From JAJDZL01 sp965221175 (GTDB taxonomy: Bacteria > Pseudomonadota > Gammaproteobacteria > Arenicellales > JAJDZL01), in contig OZ244867.1 in the NCBI GenBank assembly GCA_965221175.1, forward strand, positions 2,542,001 through 2,606,000: a stretch of 64,000 nucleotides of DNA, read 5' to 3'. This document shows positions 26,746-36,083 of the stretch, one piece after another; position 1 is the stretch's first letter; the number at the start of each line of letters is the position of its first letter. Position numbers and translations under genes: made by a program. The notes beneath the pieces are model-generated. The model did not search any database and had not been told where the DNA came from. It saw only the letters and a program-made list of their open reading frames with translations.

Positions 26746-28875
26746 ATGAAAAAGATTCTGATTCTTGCGATTGTTGCAGGTTTGATTGTAGTTTATTTTG
26801 TTTTTGATCTAGGTCAGTATCTTGACTTGGATTATTTCAAGCAGCAGCAGGAACGAATCATGGCGTACCGGGAATCATTTCCGATACGCACTGCGGCGAT
26901 ATTCTTTATTGCTTACATCTTGGTAACTGGGCTGTCATTACCAGGAGCCGCAATTGCAACATTGGTCGGGGGAGCAATTTTCGGATTGTTATGGGGAACC
27001 GTGCTCGTTTCATTTGCATCGGTGATTGGTGCTTCCTGTGCATTCTTGGTGTCACGCCATATTCTTCGAGACACCATTCAGAACCGTTACGGAGATCGCC
27101 TGCGAACAATTAACGAAGGTTGTGAGAAGGATGGCGCTGTGTATCTGTTTACCTTGCGAATGGTGCCACTGTTTCCTTTTTTCCTAATAAATCTGCTGAT
27201 GGGGCTTACCCCCATGCGTTTGGGCATGTTCTTCATTGTCAGCCAGATCGGGATGCTTCCAGGAACTATCGTATATGTGAATGCAGGTACGCAGATTGCG
27301 AAAATCGACTCCCTCGGATCCATTCTATCACCGGCATTGATTGCTTCATTCGTGCTGCTTGGAATTTTTCCTCTCATTTCAAAGAAAATCATTGATGCCT
27401 TCAAAGCCAGAAAGGCTTTGGGCAAATACAAAAAACCCAAGAAATTTGAATTCAATACCGTCGTAGTCGGTGCCGGTTCCGCAGGGCTGGTAGCAGCTTA
27501 CATCGCAGCGGCTGTCAAGGCGAAAGTCGCATTGATCGAAAAAGCGAAAATGGGTGGTGATTGTCTAAATACCGGCTGCGTTCCATCAAAGGCAATTATT
27601 CGAACTGCAAAGTTTTTATCCCATCAGAAGCGTAGCAAGGAATTCGGAGTTCATACAGCCAGCGCCGAGTTTGATTTTAAGGAAGTCATGGATCGAGTCC
27701 GAAGCATCATTGGTGTAATTGAACACCATGATTCCGTAGAGAGGTATACCGGGCTTGGCGTTGACTGTTTTGCCGGACACGCAACAATCGAGTCGCCTTA
27801 CTGCGTAGATGTCGATGGAAAGAAACTGACCACCCGTAGCATTGTCATTGCTTCCGGTGCTGAGCCTGCTGTTCCGTCTTTGCCGGGTATTGATGATGTC
27901 AATTACTACACTTCGGATACGATCTGGGAAATCAACGAGCTGCCGAAACGGCTGCTGGTTTTGGGAGGCGGGCCGATCGGCTGTGAATTGTCACAAGCGT
28001 TCGTTCGGCTCGGATCAAACGTCACTCAGGTGCAGAGACTTCCGAGAATCATGCCGAGAGAAGATTCAGAATATTCCGAAATGGTCCTTAAACAGTTTAT
28101 CGAAGATGGCGTGGATGTACGTTTGGAACATCTGGCGAAAGAATTCATCACGGAAAACGGTACAAATGTACTGGTCTGCGAGCACAATGGAGAGGAAGTG
28201 CAAATTGAATTTGACACACTACTCGTTGCTGTTGGACGTCGAGCGAGAATCAGTGGCTTTGGAATTGATCAGCTTGGCATTGAATTGTCAAGCAATAGGA
28301 CCATTGAAGTGAACGAATTTCTGGAAACCAACTTCCCCAATATCTATGCGGTCGGAGATGTGGCAGGTCCTTATCAATTCACGCATTTTGGTGCGCATCA
28401 GGCGACCTCAGCTGCAACCAATGCTTTGCTCAGACCGTTTTATCGCCGTCGTGTTGACTATTCTGTGATTCCGTGGGCAACTTTTACTGAACCAGAAGTG
28501 GCGCGAGTTGGCTTGAATGAGCAGGAAGCAAAACAAAAGGGAATTGATTATGAAGCAACGGTTTACGACTTCAAAGATCTGTCACGGGCGATTGCGGATA
28601 GTGAAGCGAGGGGGGAGATCAAGGTTCTGACGCCTCCCGGCAAAGACAAGATTTTAGGCGTAACGATTGCTGGCGAACATGCCGGTGACCTAATTTCAGA
28701 GTTCATTCTTGCGATGCAGTGCGGACTTGGTTTGAATAAGATTTTGGGCACCATTCACATCTATCCGACTTTAGCGGAATCGGTGCGATTCGTAGCCGGA
28801 AACTGGAAACGCAAGCAAGTTTCGGAGAGAACGATGAAGATCTTGCGAGGTTTCAACAAGTGGCGACGCGGATGA
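26746..28875 (+). CDS. TVP38/DedA membrane domain fused to mercuric-reductase-like flavin disulfide reductase
   Basis: A 709-aa two-part protein. Residues 1-220 form a TVP38/TMEM64 (DedA superfamily) membrane domain with GLSLPGAAIATLVGGAIFG and RMVPLFPFFLINLLMG. Residues about 235-700 are a class I pyridine nucleotide-disulfide oxidoreductase: FAD motif VVGAGSAGLVAAY, redox disulfide GGDCLNTGCVPSK (C273, C278), NAD motif LVLGGGPIGCELSQAF, and C-terminal HIYPTLAESVRF. It lacks the N-terminal HMA domain and C-terminal Cys pair of MerA, so mercury reduction is unlikely. The fusion places a disulfide or quinone-linked reductase at the membrane; its partner is unknown. Such fusions occur in other proteobacteria. 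Confidence 0.88.
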   Translation: MKKILILAIVAGLIVVYFVFDLGQYLDLDYFKQQQERIMAYRESFPIRTAAIFFIAYILVTGLSLPGAAIATLVGGAIFGLLWGTVLVSFASVIGASCAFLVSRHILRDTIQNRYGDRLRTINEGCEKDGAVYLFTLRMVPLFPFFLINLLMGLTPMRLGMFFIVSQIGMLPGTIVYVNAGTQIAKIDSLGSILSPALIASFVLLGIFPLISKKIIDAFKARKALGKYKKPKKFEFNTVVVGAGSAGLVAAYIAAAVKAKVALIEKAKMGGDCLNTGCVPSKAIIRTAKFLSHQKRSKEFGVHTASAEFDFKEVMDRVRSIIGVIEHHDSVERYTGLGVDCFAGHATIESPYCVDVDGKKLTTRSIVIASGAEPAVPSLPGIDDVNYYTSDTIWEINELPKRLLVLGGGPIGCELSQAFVRLGSNVTQVQRLPRIMPREDSEYSEMVLKQFIEDGVDVRLEHLAKEFITENGTNVLVCEHNGEEVQIEFDTLLVAVGRRARISGFGIDQLGIELSSNRTIEVNEFLETNFPNIYAVGDVAGPYQFTHFGAHQATSAATNALLRPFYRRRVDYSVIPWATFTEPEVARVGLNEQEAKQKGIDYEATVYDFKDLSRAIADSEARGEIKVLTPPGKDKILGVTIAGEHAGDLISEFILAMQCGLGLNKILGTIHIYPTLAESVRFVAGNWKRKQVSERTMKILRGFNKWRRG

Positions 28876-28909
28876 GGGGATTAGGCGCGTTGTCTTTGAG
28901 AGGAATGTA

Positions 28910-30679
28910 TCAGTCATCCGTATAAACGGTATAAAGCTGGTAATAGTGTCCTTTGCGGTGCATCAGTTCCTGATGTGTTCCATCCTCGACAATTTTCCCT
29001 TCATGCAAAACCACAATTCGGTCAACTTTTTCGATTGAAGAGAGTCGATGGGCGACTATGATCACGGTTCGCCCTTCGCCCAATGCATCGAGCGCACGGC
29101 GAACCTGGTATTCCGAATTTGTGTCCAGCGATGAAGTCGCTTCATCAAAAATCAGAATTGGCGCATCCTTGATAAAAGCTCGTGCAATCGCAATACGCTG
29201 CTTTTGGCCGCCTGACAATCGTATCCCTCTGTCACCCACAACGGTCTGGAATCCGTCAGGAAGTTTTTCGATAAATTCCAACGCATAAGCCGATTTGGCG
29301 GCTTTGTGAATCATCTCCTCACTCGAGTTGTCCAAATTTCCATAAGCGATATTGGCTGCGATAGTATCGTCGAACAAAAAGATGTCCTGACTGACGAATG
29401 CGATCAGATCGCGAATTTCCGAAAGTTTGTATTCTCGTATGTCGACCCCGTCTATCAACATCTGTCCGTCCTGTAGTTCATACATTCTCGGAATCAACGA
29501 AGTCAGCGTGCTCTTGCCGCTACCGGAGGCGCCGACCAAAGCAATGGTTTGGCAAGGTTCGATTTCAAGCGAAACCTGATCGAGGGAACTCACCTTCGAA
29601 TTCGTATAGCTGAACGAGATGTTCTTGAACTCCATGCGTCCCTGCATGGCCTGACGGTCAACGTTTTTATCACCACTTTCCACTTCTGGTTGCTGATCAA
29701 TCAGGAAAAATACGCGCTCCGAAGCGGCCAGTCCTGCCTGCAGCGCTTCGTTGACGCGCAGCAGTCGTTTCATGGACGTGGATATTAACGCCAGCGCGGC
29801 CATGAACGAAACGAATCCGCCGACTGTCAGCGGGTTCGTCAGGTCCCGCGTCAAGCTGAAATACACTGCGCCGGCGATTGCCAGAGTCGAAATGAATTCA
29901 GCGCTCGGAATGGAGATCTCTCTGGCGACCGACTGCTTGAGTTTCAATCCGCGAACCTTGTTCGCCAAGTCACCGAGCCGTTCGCTCTCAAAACGCTCGG
30001 TCTGGTACAACTTGACGATCCGATTATAGTTGGTAACTTCTTGAAGATGATGCAGAAAGATCGCCCCCATCTGCATTGAATCGCGATACAGTTTGCGAAG
30101 TCGTTTGGCTACTGCACGTACCAACGCGGCGATTATGGGCGTAGCAATCACAATAATCAGACTGAGTGCCCAGTCCAAAATGAAAATCCACACCAGCAAG
30201 CCAATGATGGTCAGCGATTCCCGTATGACGGTGATCAGAACGTTGGATGCCGCAGATGTCAATGCGTTGACATCTCCAGAGATACGGGCAATGATCTGCG
30301 CGGTCGGGTTTTGATCGTAAAAGCGCGTCGGCAAATTGAGCATGCGATCAATCATTTGAATCTGAATGTCGTAAACCACCCGCCCCATTACCCAGTTCAT
30401 GCAAACAGCATTCACATAGCTGGCAACACCTCGTATTGCGAACAGCGCAATCAGGATAAGCGGCATCCAGAAAATATAGAATGGGTCGCGATCAACAAAA
30501 CTTCCGTCCAGCAAGGGTTTCATCAGAACCGCCACGGCCGGAGTCGTCAAAGCGTATAAGACGACGAATAGCAGACCAAGCAGGAAATACCATTTGTAGA
30601 CGAGCACATAGTCCAGCAGACGTCGGTATAACCGTAAATCGCTGAGAAAGGTGGTTTTAGAATGTTGGTGCTTCTGCAT
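28910..30679 (-). CDS. msbA: MsbA, lipid A-core flippase (ABC exporter)
   Basis: A 589-aa half-transporter with an N-terminal six-helix domain and a C-terminal ABC ATPase: Walker A GASGSGKST, signature LSGGQKQRIAIARA, Walker B LIFDEATSSLD, and the switch-His IIVAHRLS. Length and N-terminal KPLLDGSFVDRD are those of gammaproteobacterial MsbA, which flips lipid A-core across the inner membrane. No lpxK is adjacent here, unlike E. coli. Convergent with the DedA fusion gene. Confidence 0.9.
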   Translation of the reverse strand: MQKHQHSKTTFLSDLRLYRRLLDYVLVYKWYFLLGLLFVVLYALTTPAVAVLMKPLLDGSFVDRDPFYIFWMPLILIALFAIRGVASYVNAVCMNWVMGRVVYDIQIQMIDRMLNLPTRFYDQNPTAQIIARISGDVNALTSAASNVLITVIRESLTIIGLLVWIFILDWALSLIIVIATPIIAALVRAVAKRLRKLYRDSMQMGAIFLHHLQEVTNYNRIVKLYQTERFESERLGDLANKVRGLKLKQSVAREISIPSAEFISTLAIAGAVYFSLTRDLTNPLTVGGFVSFMAALALISTSMKRLLRVNEALQAGLAASERVFFLIDQQPEVESGDKNVDRQAMQGRMEFKNISFSYTNSKVSSLDQVSLEIEPCQTIALVGASGSGKSTLTSLIPRMYELQDGQMLIDGVDIREYKLSEIRDLIAFVSQDIFLFDDTIAANIAYGNLDNSSEEMIHKAAKSAYALEFIEKLPDGFQTVVGDRGIRLSGGQKQRIAIARAFIKDAPILIFDEATSSLDTNSEYQVRRALDALGEGRTVIIVAHRLSSIEKVDRIVVLHEGKIVEDGTHQELMHRKGHYYQLYTVYTDD

Positions 30680-31164
30680 TATTAAATTATTTTCGACAGC
30701 AGTTCCGTTCCGACAGTTGCCACCATGGTAACTCGGCTCTGAGTGGTGTGGAAACCAAGGCTGCTAGTGCGATTGGCCGCAAATGCCGCTGCGAGGATAT
30801 TTTCGAAATCAAAACTGGATGCTTCTGGTGAGTTGAATTGCTACACTGTGGACGGTGTTGATCGTTTTAATGAACCCATTGATTGCGCGCAATCGTAATG
30901 AACTATGTTGCGAAATTCTGCGAAATCCAGTAGAATTTGCGGTCTAACATGGAACAATAGAAACTGATACCTGTTGTTCTGTTGGTTCTACGCAGTGTGT
31001 AAACTGGACATTGCGATGTATTTCTTATCTGCATCAAATTCAATATTGCTGCAATTGTTGCTGTATCTACGGTGCAGTTTCTACAATTAAATTATATAAT
31101 TTCCGCTTTTGCTTGAACGTGCGGAAGCAGGTGGCACAAAAGAATTATTTTATCTGGATGGAAC
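30680..31164. other. 485-bp gap between msbA and rplM
   Basis: No credible gene. It must contain the divergent promoters of msbA and of rplM-rpsI. A TATAAT hexamer at 31095-31100 is a plausible -10 for rplM, though no good -35 stands at the standard distance. An inverted repeat TTCCGC (31101-31106) / GCGGAA (31121-31126) lies between this box and the rplM start. Confidence 0.5.
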
Positions 31165-31593
31165 ATGAATACAATTTCAGCAAAAGCCAAAGATGTAAAT
31201 CGCGAGTGGTTGCTCGTTGATGCGTCTGATAAGGTTTTGGGTCGTTTGGCATCGGAGGTTGCAATACGCCTTCGAGGAAAGCACAAGCCCATTTATACAC
31301 CACATGTAGATACTGGCGACTACGTGGTGATCATCAATGCTGAGAAGGTTGTTCTGACTGGCAATAAAGAAAATGCCAAGGTATACCATCGGCACTCCGG
31401 GCGTCCAGGCGGATTGAAGACGGTGTCAGTCAGTACCATGCGAGAGACTCATCCAACCCGAATCATTGAAAAAGCCGTGCAAGGCATGATGCCGAAAGGA
31501 CCGCTTGGACGCGCAATGATGTTAAAACTGAAAGTTTATGCCGGAGCGAATCAGCCTCATGAGGCTCAATCTCCAAAACCCCTAAATTTCTAG
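31165..31593 (+). CDS. rplM: 50S ribosomal protein L13
   Basis: Standard 142-aa bacterial L13, recognised along its whole length: LLVDASDKVLGRLASEVAIRLRGKHKP, GDYVVIINAEK, HSGRPGGLK and MLPKGPLGR-type segment MMPKGPLGRAMM. It is the first gene of the conserved rplM-rpsI operon, with 10 bases to rpsI. Confidence 0.98.
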   Translation: MNTISAKAKDVNREWLLVDASDKVLGRLASEVAIRLRGKHKPIYTPHVDTGDYVVIINAEKVVLTGNKENAKVYHRHSGRPGGLKTVSVSTMRETHPTRIIEKAVQGMMPKGPLGRAMMLKLKVYAGANQPHEAQSPKPLNF

Positions 31594-31603
31594 AGAATTC
31601 ATA

Positions 31604-32002
31604 ATGGCAGTTTCCAGTGAAGTGTATTACGGAACGGGTCGAAGGAAATCTTCAACGGCTCGTGTTTATTTGACCAAAGGCAAAGGGAGCATCATTGCGA
31701 ACGATCGGCCGATTGAGGAGTATTTTGGTCGTGAAACCGCCCGCATGGTCATCCGCCAACCTCTGGCTCAGCTCGACATGCTGAATTCCATTGATGTTCG
31801 AGCGAACGTTACTGGCGGTGGGCAGAGCGGACAGGCAGGTGCCATTCAGCTGGGCATTGCTCGTGCACTGCTACACTATGACGAATCGAATCGTGCTGCG
31901 CTTCGTAAAGGGGGATTTCTCACCCGCGACGCACGGGAAGTGGAAAGAAAGAAAGTAGGTCTACACAAGGCGAGAAAAAGGCCTCAATACTCCAAACGAT
32001 AA
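31604..32002 (+). CDS. rpsI: 30S ribosomal protein S9
   Basis: The 132-aa S9 with YYGTGRRKSSTARVYL at the N-terminus, VTGGGQSGQAGAIQLGIARAL, and the invariant C-terminal GLHKARKRPQYSKR tail that reaches the P-site tRNA. Second gene of rplM-rpsI. Confidence 0.98.
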   Translation: MAVSSEVYYGTGRRKSSTARVYLTKGKGSIIANDRPIEEYFGRETARMVIRQPLAQLDMLNSIDVRANVTGGGQSGQAGAIQLGIARALLHYDESNRAALRKGGFLTRDAREVERKKVGLHKARKRPQYSKR

Positions 32003-32052
32003 AACCGTTCTATTGTGTTTTCACCCGGTTGAAAGATCAGAATTCTAAAAAC

Positions 32053-32126
32053 TGGGGAATCGTCTAACGGCAGGACAACGGACTCTGACTCCGTCAATCC
32101 AGGTTCGAATCCTGGTTCCCCAGCCA
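32053..32126 (+). tRNA. tRNA-Gln (anticodon CUG)
   Basis: A 74-nt cloverleaf including an encoded CCA. Acceptor arms are TGGGGAA / TTCCCCA with discriminator G. The anticodon stem ACGGA / TCCGT encloses loop CTCTGAC, giving anticodon CTG. The T-arm is CCAGG TTCGAAT CCTGG. The sequence closely resembles gammaproteobacterial tRNA-Gln. It follows rpsI by 50 bp and could be co-transcribed with it. Confidence 0.96.
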
Positions 32127-32163
32127 ATCCTTTGCTCTTTTCAGCATACTGAATAGCGGTATG

Positions 32164-32940
32164 CTATTCGCGCATTCCGTAGCCGCGTTCCAGCAGCACC
32201 ATGCATATCGTGAACAAAATTGCGATGGCAAGGCCGATCACCGTAAACGATACCCAGATCCCTACGTCGCTTGATCCTAGAAATGCATATCGAGCGACAT
32301 TGATGACATAAAGTAACGGGTTGGCCAGCGACACGGTCTGCCAGAATTGTGGAAGCATCTGTACGGAATAGAATACGCCGCCTAGATAAATCAGTGGAGT
32401 GAGCACGAAATTGGGAATGATGGATACATCATCAAATTTGCGGGCAAACATTCCATTCAGCATTCCGCCCAGCGAAAAGACCAAAGCAGTCAGTATGAAA
32501 ATGGCAATTGTAATCACGGGAGACACGATACTGACGTTGGCAAATAAAGAGGAAACCACAAGAACGATACCCCCCACTACAATTCCCCTGCAAATCCCGC
32601 CAGTCAAATATCCGATCAAGATTACGTAATTCGGCACTGGGGACACCATGATCTCTTCAATGAAGCGCTGAAACTTCGAAGAAAAAAATGATGACGCTAC
32701 GTTTGTATAGGCTCCAGTGATTATCGACATCATTACCAGCCCCGGAACGATGAAATCAATATAAGTGTGTCCTTGCATAGGCCCGATTCTTGGACCAATC
32801 AGATTGCCAAAAATCAGGAAATACAGACAAGTCGTGATGACCGGCGGTATCAGCGTCTGTGTCCATATCCGAATGAACCTAGTGACTTCTTTGCGCATCA
32901 GCGTGTAGAGTGCGACGGAAATGTATTCGGCGCTGTTCAT
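32164..32940 (-). CDS. ABC-2 type exporter permease (YadH-like)
   Basis: A 258-aa, six-helix ABC-2 permease with the YadH/NodJ-type signatures FIRIWTQTLIPPVITTCLYFLIFGNLIG, SSFFSSKFQRFIEEIMVSPVPN and LTPLIYLGGVFYS near the C-terminus. Its start overlaps the stop of the ATPase gene (32937-32940, ATGA). Together they form a two-component exporter of unknown substrate, found next to housekeeping genes in many gammaproteobacteria. Confidence 0.9.
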   Translation of the reverse strand: MNSAEYISVALYTLMRKEVTRFIRIWTQTLIPPVITTCLYFLIFGNLIGPRIGPMQGHTYIDFIVPGLVMMSIITGAYTNVASSFFSSKFQRFIEEIMVSPVPNYVILIGYLTGGICRGIVVGGIVLVVSSLFANVSIVSPVITIAIFILTALVFSLGGMLNGMFARKFDDVSIIPNFVLTPLIYLGGVFYSVQMLPQFWQTVSLANPLLYVINVARYAFLGSSDVGIWVSFTVIGLAIAILFTICMVLLERGYGMRE

Positions 32941-33944
32941 GAAGAATTTATGGATTCCATGGAGGCTGCTTCGATTTTTAGTAACTCGATAAACAGTGTT
33001 TCGAGTCGATTGGATTTGTTACGAATGCTGGTCGTGCATATGCCGAGTTGCGTCAACTGATCAAACACGGCATTGATGTTGCTGCCGCGTGGAATATCGA
33101 TTTCAATGGTGGAATCGTTGATCAGACGCAAGGTGTGATCGAATTTTTGTGGAACATCATTGATCGGCCTCTCCAATTCCAGAACATAAGTCTCCTGTCG
33201 CAAATGTGTAAACAGAGACTTCATGTCTATGTCCAGAATCAGCTCTCCAAGTTCGATTACGCCGACGTTTCTGCAGAGCTTTTCTGCTTCCTCAAGGTAG
33301 TGCGTGGTCAGAATTATGGTAATGCCCTGCCGGTTGAGCTGCTCCATGAACTCCCACATGGAAAGCCGCGTTTCAAAATCAATACCGGCTGTCGGTTCGT
33401 CCAATATTAGTAATCTCGGCTCGTGCATCAACGCCCGCGCGACCATCAACCTGCGTTTCATACCTCCGGACAATCGTCGTGACATGTTATTTCGATGCTC
33501 CCATAGACCGAGTATTGAAAGATACTTTTCCGCCTGCTGCTCCGCAACGGATCGTCGGACACCGTAGTAGCCTGCGTGATTGATTACGATATTCCAAGGC
33601 GTTTCAAACTGATTGAAATTCAATTCCTGTGGAACTAGCCCGATGTGTGACTTTGCTCGCCCAAACTCCTTGTCGATATCGATTCCAAAAACATATACTT
33701 TGCCGGCAGATTTGGTCACGAGCGAACAGGTGATGCCAATCGTCGTTGATTTGCCGGCCCCATTTCGTCCGAGCAAAGCATAAAAATCACCCTCGTCAAC
33801 GTCAAAAGTGACATTCTTCAAGGCTTCTCTGCCGTTTTTATATGTTTTTGAGAGCCCGACTACCGATAGTGCTTTATGCGGGTCAGATGATACATTCACT
33901 GAGATGATACTTGATTGATAATAAAAGTGTATTCCGAAGTTCAA
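32937..33944 (-). CDS. ABC transporter ATP-binding protein (YadG-like)
   Basis: Up to 335 aa. An ABC ATPase with Walker A GRNGAGKSTT, signature RLSGGMKRRLMVARA, Walker B LLILDEPTAGID and H-loop ILTTHYLEEAE, followed by a C-terminal extension typical of the YadG/CcmA-like drug and polysaccharide exporter group. The N-terminus is uncertain: the frame opens at 33944, but ABC homology starts after residue 24 and a GTG at 33899 is a plausible start. Pairs with the overlapping permease gene. Confidence 0.9.
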   Translation of the reverse strand: MNFGIHFYYQSSIISVNVSSDPHKALSVVGLSKTYKNGREALKNVTFDVDEGDFYALLGRNGAGKSTTIGITCSLVTKSAGKVYVFGIDIDKEFGRAKSHIGLVPQELNFNQFETPWNIVINHAGYYGVRRSVAEQQAEKYLSILGLWEHRNNMSRRLSGGMKRRLMVARALMHEPRLLILDEPTAGIDFETRLSMWEFMEQLNRQGITIILTTHYLEEAEKLCRNVGVIELGELILDIDMKSLFTHLRQETYVLELERPINDVPQKFDHTLRLINDSTIEIDIPRGSNINAVFDQLTQLGICTTSIRNKSNRLETLFIELLKIEAASMESINSS

Positions 33945-34013
33945 ATTGTGATTATAATGTTGAGCACTGTGTAAACGGCACTAAGTTTTTTGTAAAAGTG
34001 CATACGAGACCCA

Positions 34014-34343
34014 ATGGAAGATTCTTCATATCTAGGTATTTCCCAGAGTGCTGCCCAACGCGTCGGCCAACTAATGTCGGGCTCCGATATCGGTCTGCGC
34101 GTCTATGTGGAAGGCGGTGGCTGTTCAGGATTTCAATATGGATTTCAACTGGAATCCGAGCAACAGGATGACGATTTCGTAATTGAGGAGAATGGAATTA
34201 CATTGCTTATTGATTCACTCAGTATCCAGTACTTAGTGGGAGCTGAAGTCGATTATTTGGACGATTTAATGGGTGCGAGATTCTTAGTAAACAACCCCAA
34301 TGCGTCCACAACCTGTGGTTGCGGCTCATCGTTCTCTGTCTAA
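34014..34343 (+). CDS. erpA: ErpA, A-type iron-sulfur carrier
   Basis: A 109-aa HesB/IscA-family protein with the three Fe-S cysteines (C37 in GGGCSGFQYGF; C101 and C103 in TTCGCGSSF). The central segment YLVGAEVDYLDDLMGARFLVNNPNA is the ErpA type. It delivers 4Fe-4S clusters to targets such as IspG/IspH and respiratory enzymes. A TATAAT at 33953-33958 may be its -10. Its last ~46 bp have been duplicated downstream as part of a tandem repeat. Confidence 0.95.
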   Translation: MEDSSYLGISQSAAQRVGQLMSGSDIGLRVYVEGGGCSGFQYGFQLESEQQDDDFVIEENGITLLIDSLSIQYLVGAEVDYLDDLMGARFLVNNPNASTTCGCGSSFSV

Positions 34344-35174
34344 CGTTTAGTCGGCTACGAGGAAGCTTCGCAAGCCGGAATAATTCTTGATTTCCTGAGT
34401 CGCACATGATCAATTTGACCGCTCTGTTCCTGAGCGGTGTTAGCGGATTCAGCTTTGTCGCTGGTGTATTGGTCGGAATCTGCGGAGTCGGCGGTATTCT
34501 GATCATTCCGTTCCTGGTCTATGTCGTCGGCATTGAAATTCACACGGTAATTCCAGCCTGTATGGCGGCATATTCTTTCGCTGCCATTTTCGCAGTCTAC
34601 TCTTATGCCCGCAGAGGGTCAATTCGATGGGACAAAGCGATTTATCTAGCCATTGGGGCGATACCCGGTGCCTATATAGGATCAATCACGGTTTTGGTAC
34701 TTTCATCGTACGTTCTTGAAATCATCGTTGCCACCCTTGTTTTTGTTTCTGGCATTCGCTCTCTGGTACAAGGCATCTACGATCAAAAGCGGTACCGGTT
34801 TGGACAGCGTTCCCAATTTGGCGCTGATCGCATTGGGGCTGTTCGTTGGATATGGATCCTCTGTCAGTGGATCCGGAGGACCGCTGTTGCTTGTGCCCGC
34901 ACTGTTGTTGCTGAACTATCCGATTTTGGTTGCAGTGGGACTGGGTATGGCGATACAGGTTACGATCACGCCGTTCGCCACGCTCGGCCATGTTCTGCAC
35001 GGCAGTGTCGAATGGATACTGGCTGTGCCAATAGGAATTGGAGTGGCTTCAGGTGTATTGATTGGAGCGGTGATTGCCCACAGGATTTCTGCAGTTACCC
35101 TGCAGCGGGTAGTCGCAATCGCTTTGCTGACCAGTGGAGTAATGATCGTGTCTCTGTTCATCGTGTAGATTAAT
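34297..35174. repeat. Tandem duplication, unit 1 (about 878 bp)
   Basis: From CCAATGCGTCCACAACCTG in the erpA 3' end to just after the first TauE gene. The same sequence restarts at 35175 with offset 878 bp and high identity across the erpA tail, the intergenic spacer and the permease gene. Confidence 0.9.
34406..35168 (+). pseudogene. TauE/SafE permease, frameshifted copy
   Basis: The first of two near-identical TauE/SafE (sulfite/sulfonate exporter, DUF81) genes. The frame from ATG 34406 matches the intact copy up to SGIRSL, then diverges. The remainder of the family sequence (SVPNLALIALGLFVGYGSSVSGSGGP ... IVSLFIV) continues in another frame to 35168. Alignment shows one extra A at about 34770-34771 (ACAAGG here, ACAGG in the intact copy). 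Substitutions after the shift still look conservative at protein level, so inactivation is recent, or it is an assembly/sequencing error. Confidence 0.85.
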
Positions 35175-36052
35175 CCAATGCATCCACAACCTGTGGTTGC
35201 GGTTCATCGTTCTCCGTATAGCATTTCATCGGTTACGCGGAAGTTTCGTAAGCCGGAATCACTCTTGAATTCCTGAGTCGAACATGATCAATTCGACCGC
35301 TTTGTTCCTGAGCGGTGTTATCGGCTTCTGCTTTTTTGTCGGTATATTGATCGGAATCTGTGGAGTCGGCGGTATTCTGATCATTCCCTTCCTGGTCTAT
35401 ATCGTCGGTATTGAAATTCACACGGTAATTCCAGCCTGTATGGCTGGATTTTCCTTCAGTGCCATTTTCGCGGTCTACTCCTATGCCCGCAGAGGGTCAA
35501 TTCGATGGGACAAAGCGATTTATCTAGCCATTGGGGCGGCACCTGGTGCCTATCTAGGATCAATCACGGTTTTGGCACTCTCATCGTTCGTTCTTGAAAT
35601 CATCGTCGTTATTCTTGTTTTCGTTTCTGGCATTCGCTCTCTGAAACAGGCATCTGCAGTCAAAAGCGGTACCGGTTTGGGCAGCGTTCCCAATTTGGCG
35701 CTGATCGCATTGGGACTGTTCGTTGGATATGGCTCCTCGGTCAGTGGAACCGGAGGGCCGCTGTTGCTCGTGCCCTCACTGTTGTTGCTGAACTATCCGG
35801 TTATGGCTGCAGTGGGACTGAGTATGGCGATACAGATTCCGATCACGCCGTTCGCCACGCTTGGCCATGTCCTGCACGGCAGTGTCGACTGGGTGCTGGC
35901 TGCGCCAATTGGGATTGGCGTGGCTTCAGGTGTATTGATTGGAGCGGTGATCGCCCACAGGATATCCGCAGTTGCCATGCAGCGGGTAGTCGCGGTCGCT
36001 TTGCTGTTCAGCGGAGCGATGATCGTGTCCCGGTTCATCGTGTAAATCAATC
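35175..36052. repeat. Tandem duplication, unit 2
   Basis: Second copy of the 878-bp unit. It begins with a non-coding remnant of the erpA 3' end (about 35175-35222), followed by the spacer and the intact TauE/SafE gene. The upper breakpoint inside erpA shows the duplication direction. Confidence 0.88.
35284..36045 (+). CDS. TauE/SafE family membrane permease (intact copy)
   Basis: A 253-aa, eight-helix protein of the TauE/SafE (DUF81) family. It has the repeated motif pattern LIGICGVGGILIIPFLVY in the first half and LFVGYGSSVSGTGGPLLLVPSLLLLNYP in the second, a typical inverted-repeat architecture. Members export or import sulfite, sulfoacetate or other organosulfur anions; the substrate is not determinable. 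The upstream paralog is frameshifted, leaving this as the functional copy. Confidence 0.9.
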   Translation: MINSTALFLSGVIGFCFFVGILIGICGVGGILIIPFLVYIVGIEIHTVIPACMAGFSFSAIFAVYSYARRGSIRWDKAIYLAIGAAPGAYLGSITVLALSSFVLEIIVVILVFVSGIRSLKQASAVKSGTGLGSVPNLALIALGLFVGYGSSVSGTGGPLLLVPSLLLLNYPVMAAVGLSMAIQIPITPFATLGHVLHGSVDWVLAAPIGIGVASGVLIGAVIAHRISAVAMQRVVAVALLFSGAMIVSRFIV

Positions 36053-36083
36053 TCAATCAGGCCAACATGGAAGTCGGCAGAAC

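Noticed and set aside
26746..28875. Mercury resistance (MerA)
   Set aside because: No HMA domain, no C-terminal vicinal cysteines and no mer neighbours; only the general disulfide reductase core is shared.
32143..32169. Hairpin after tRNA-Gln as terminator
   Set aside because: AGCATAC/GTATGCT and an overlapping GAATAGC/GCTATTC stem exist, but neither strand has a following T-run, and the element runs into the end of the exporter permease gene.
34716..35168. Open frame encoding a separate 150-aa TauE-like membrane protein
   Set aside because: It is the out-of-frame 3' part of the frameshifted permease copy; comparison with the intact copy at 35284-36045 shows a single-base insertion rather than an independent gene.
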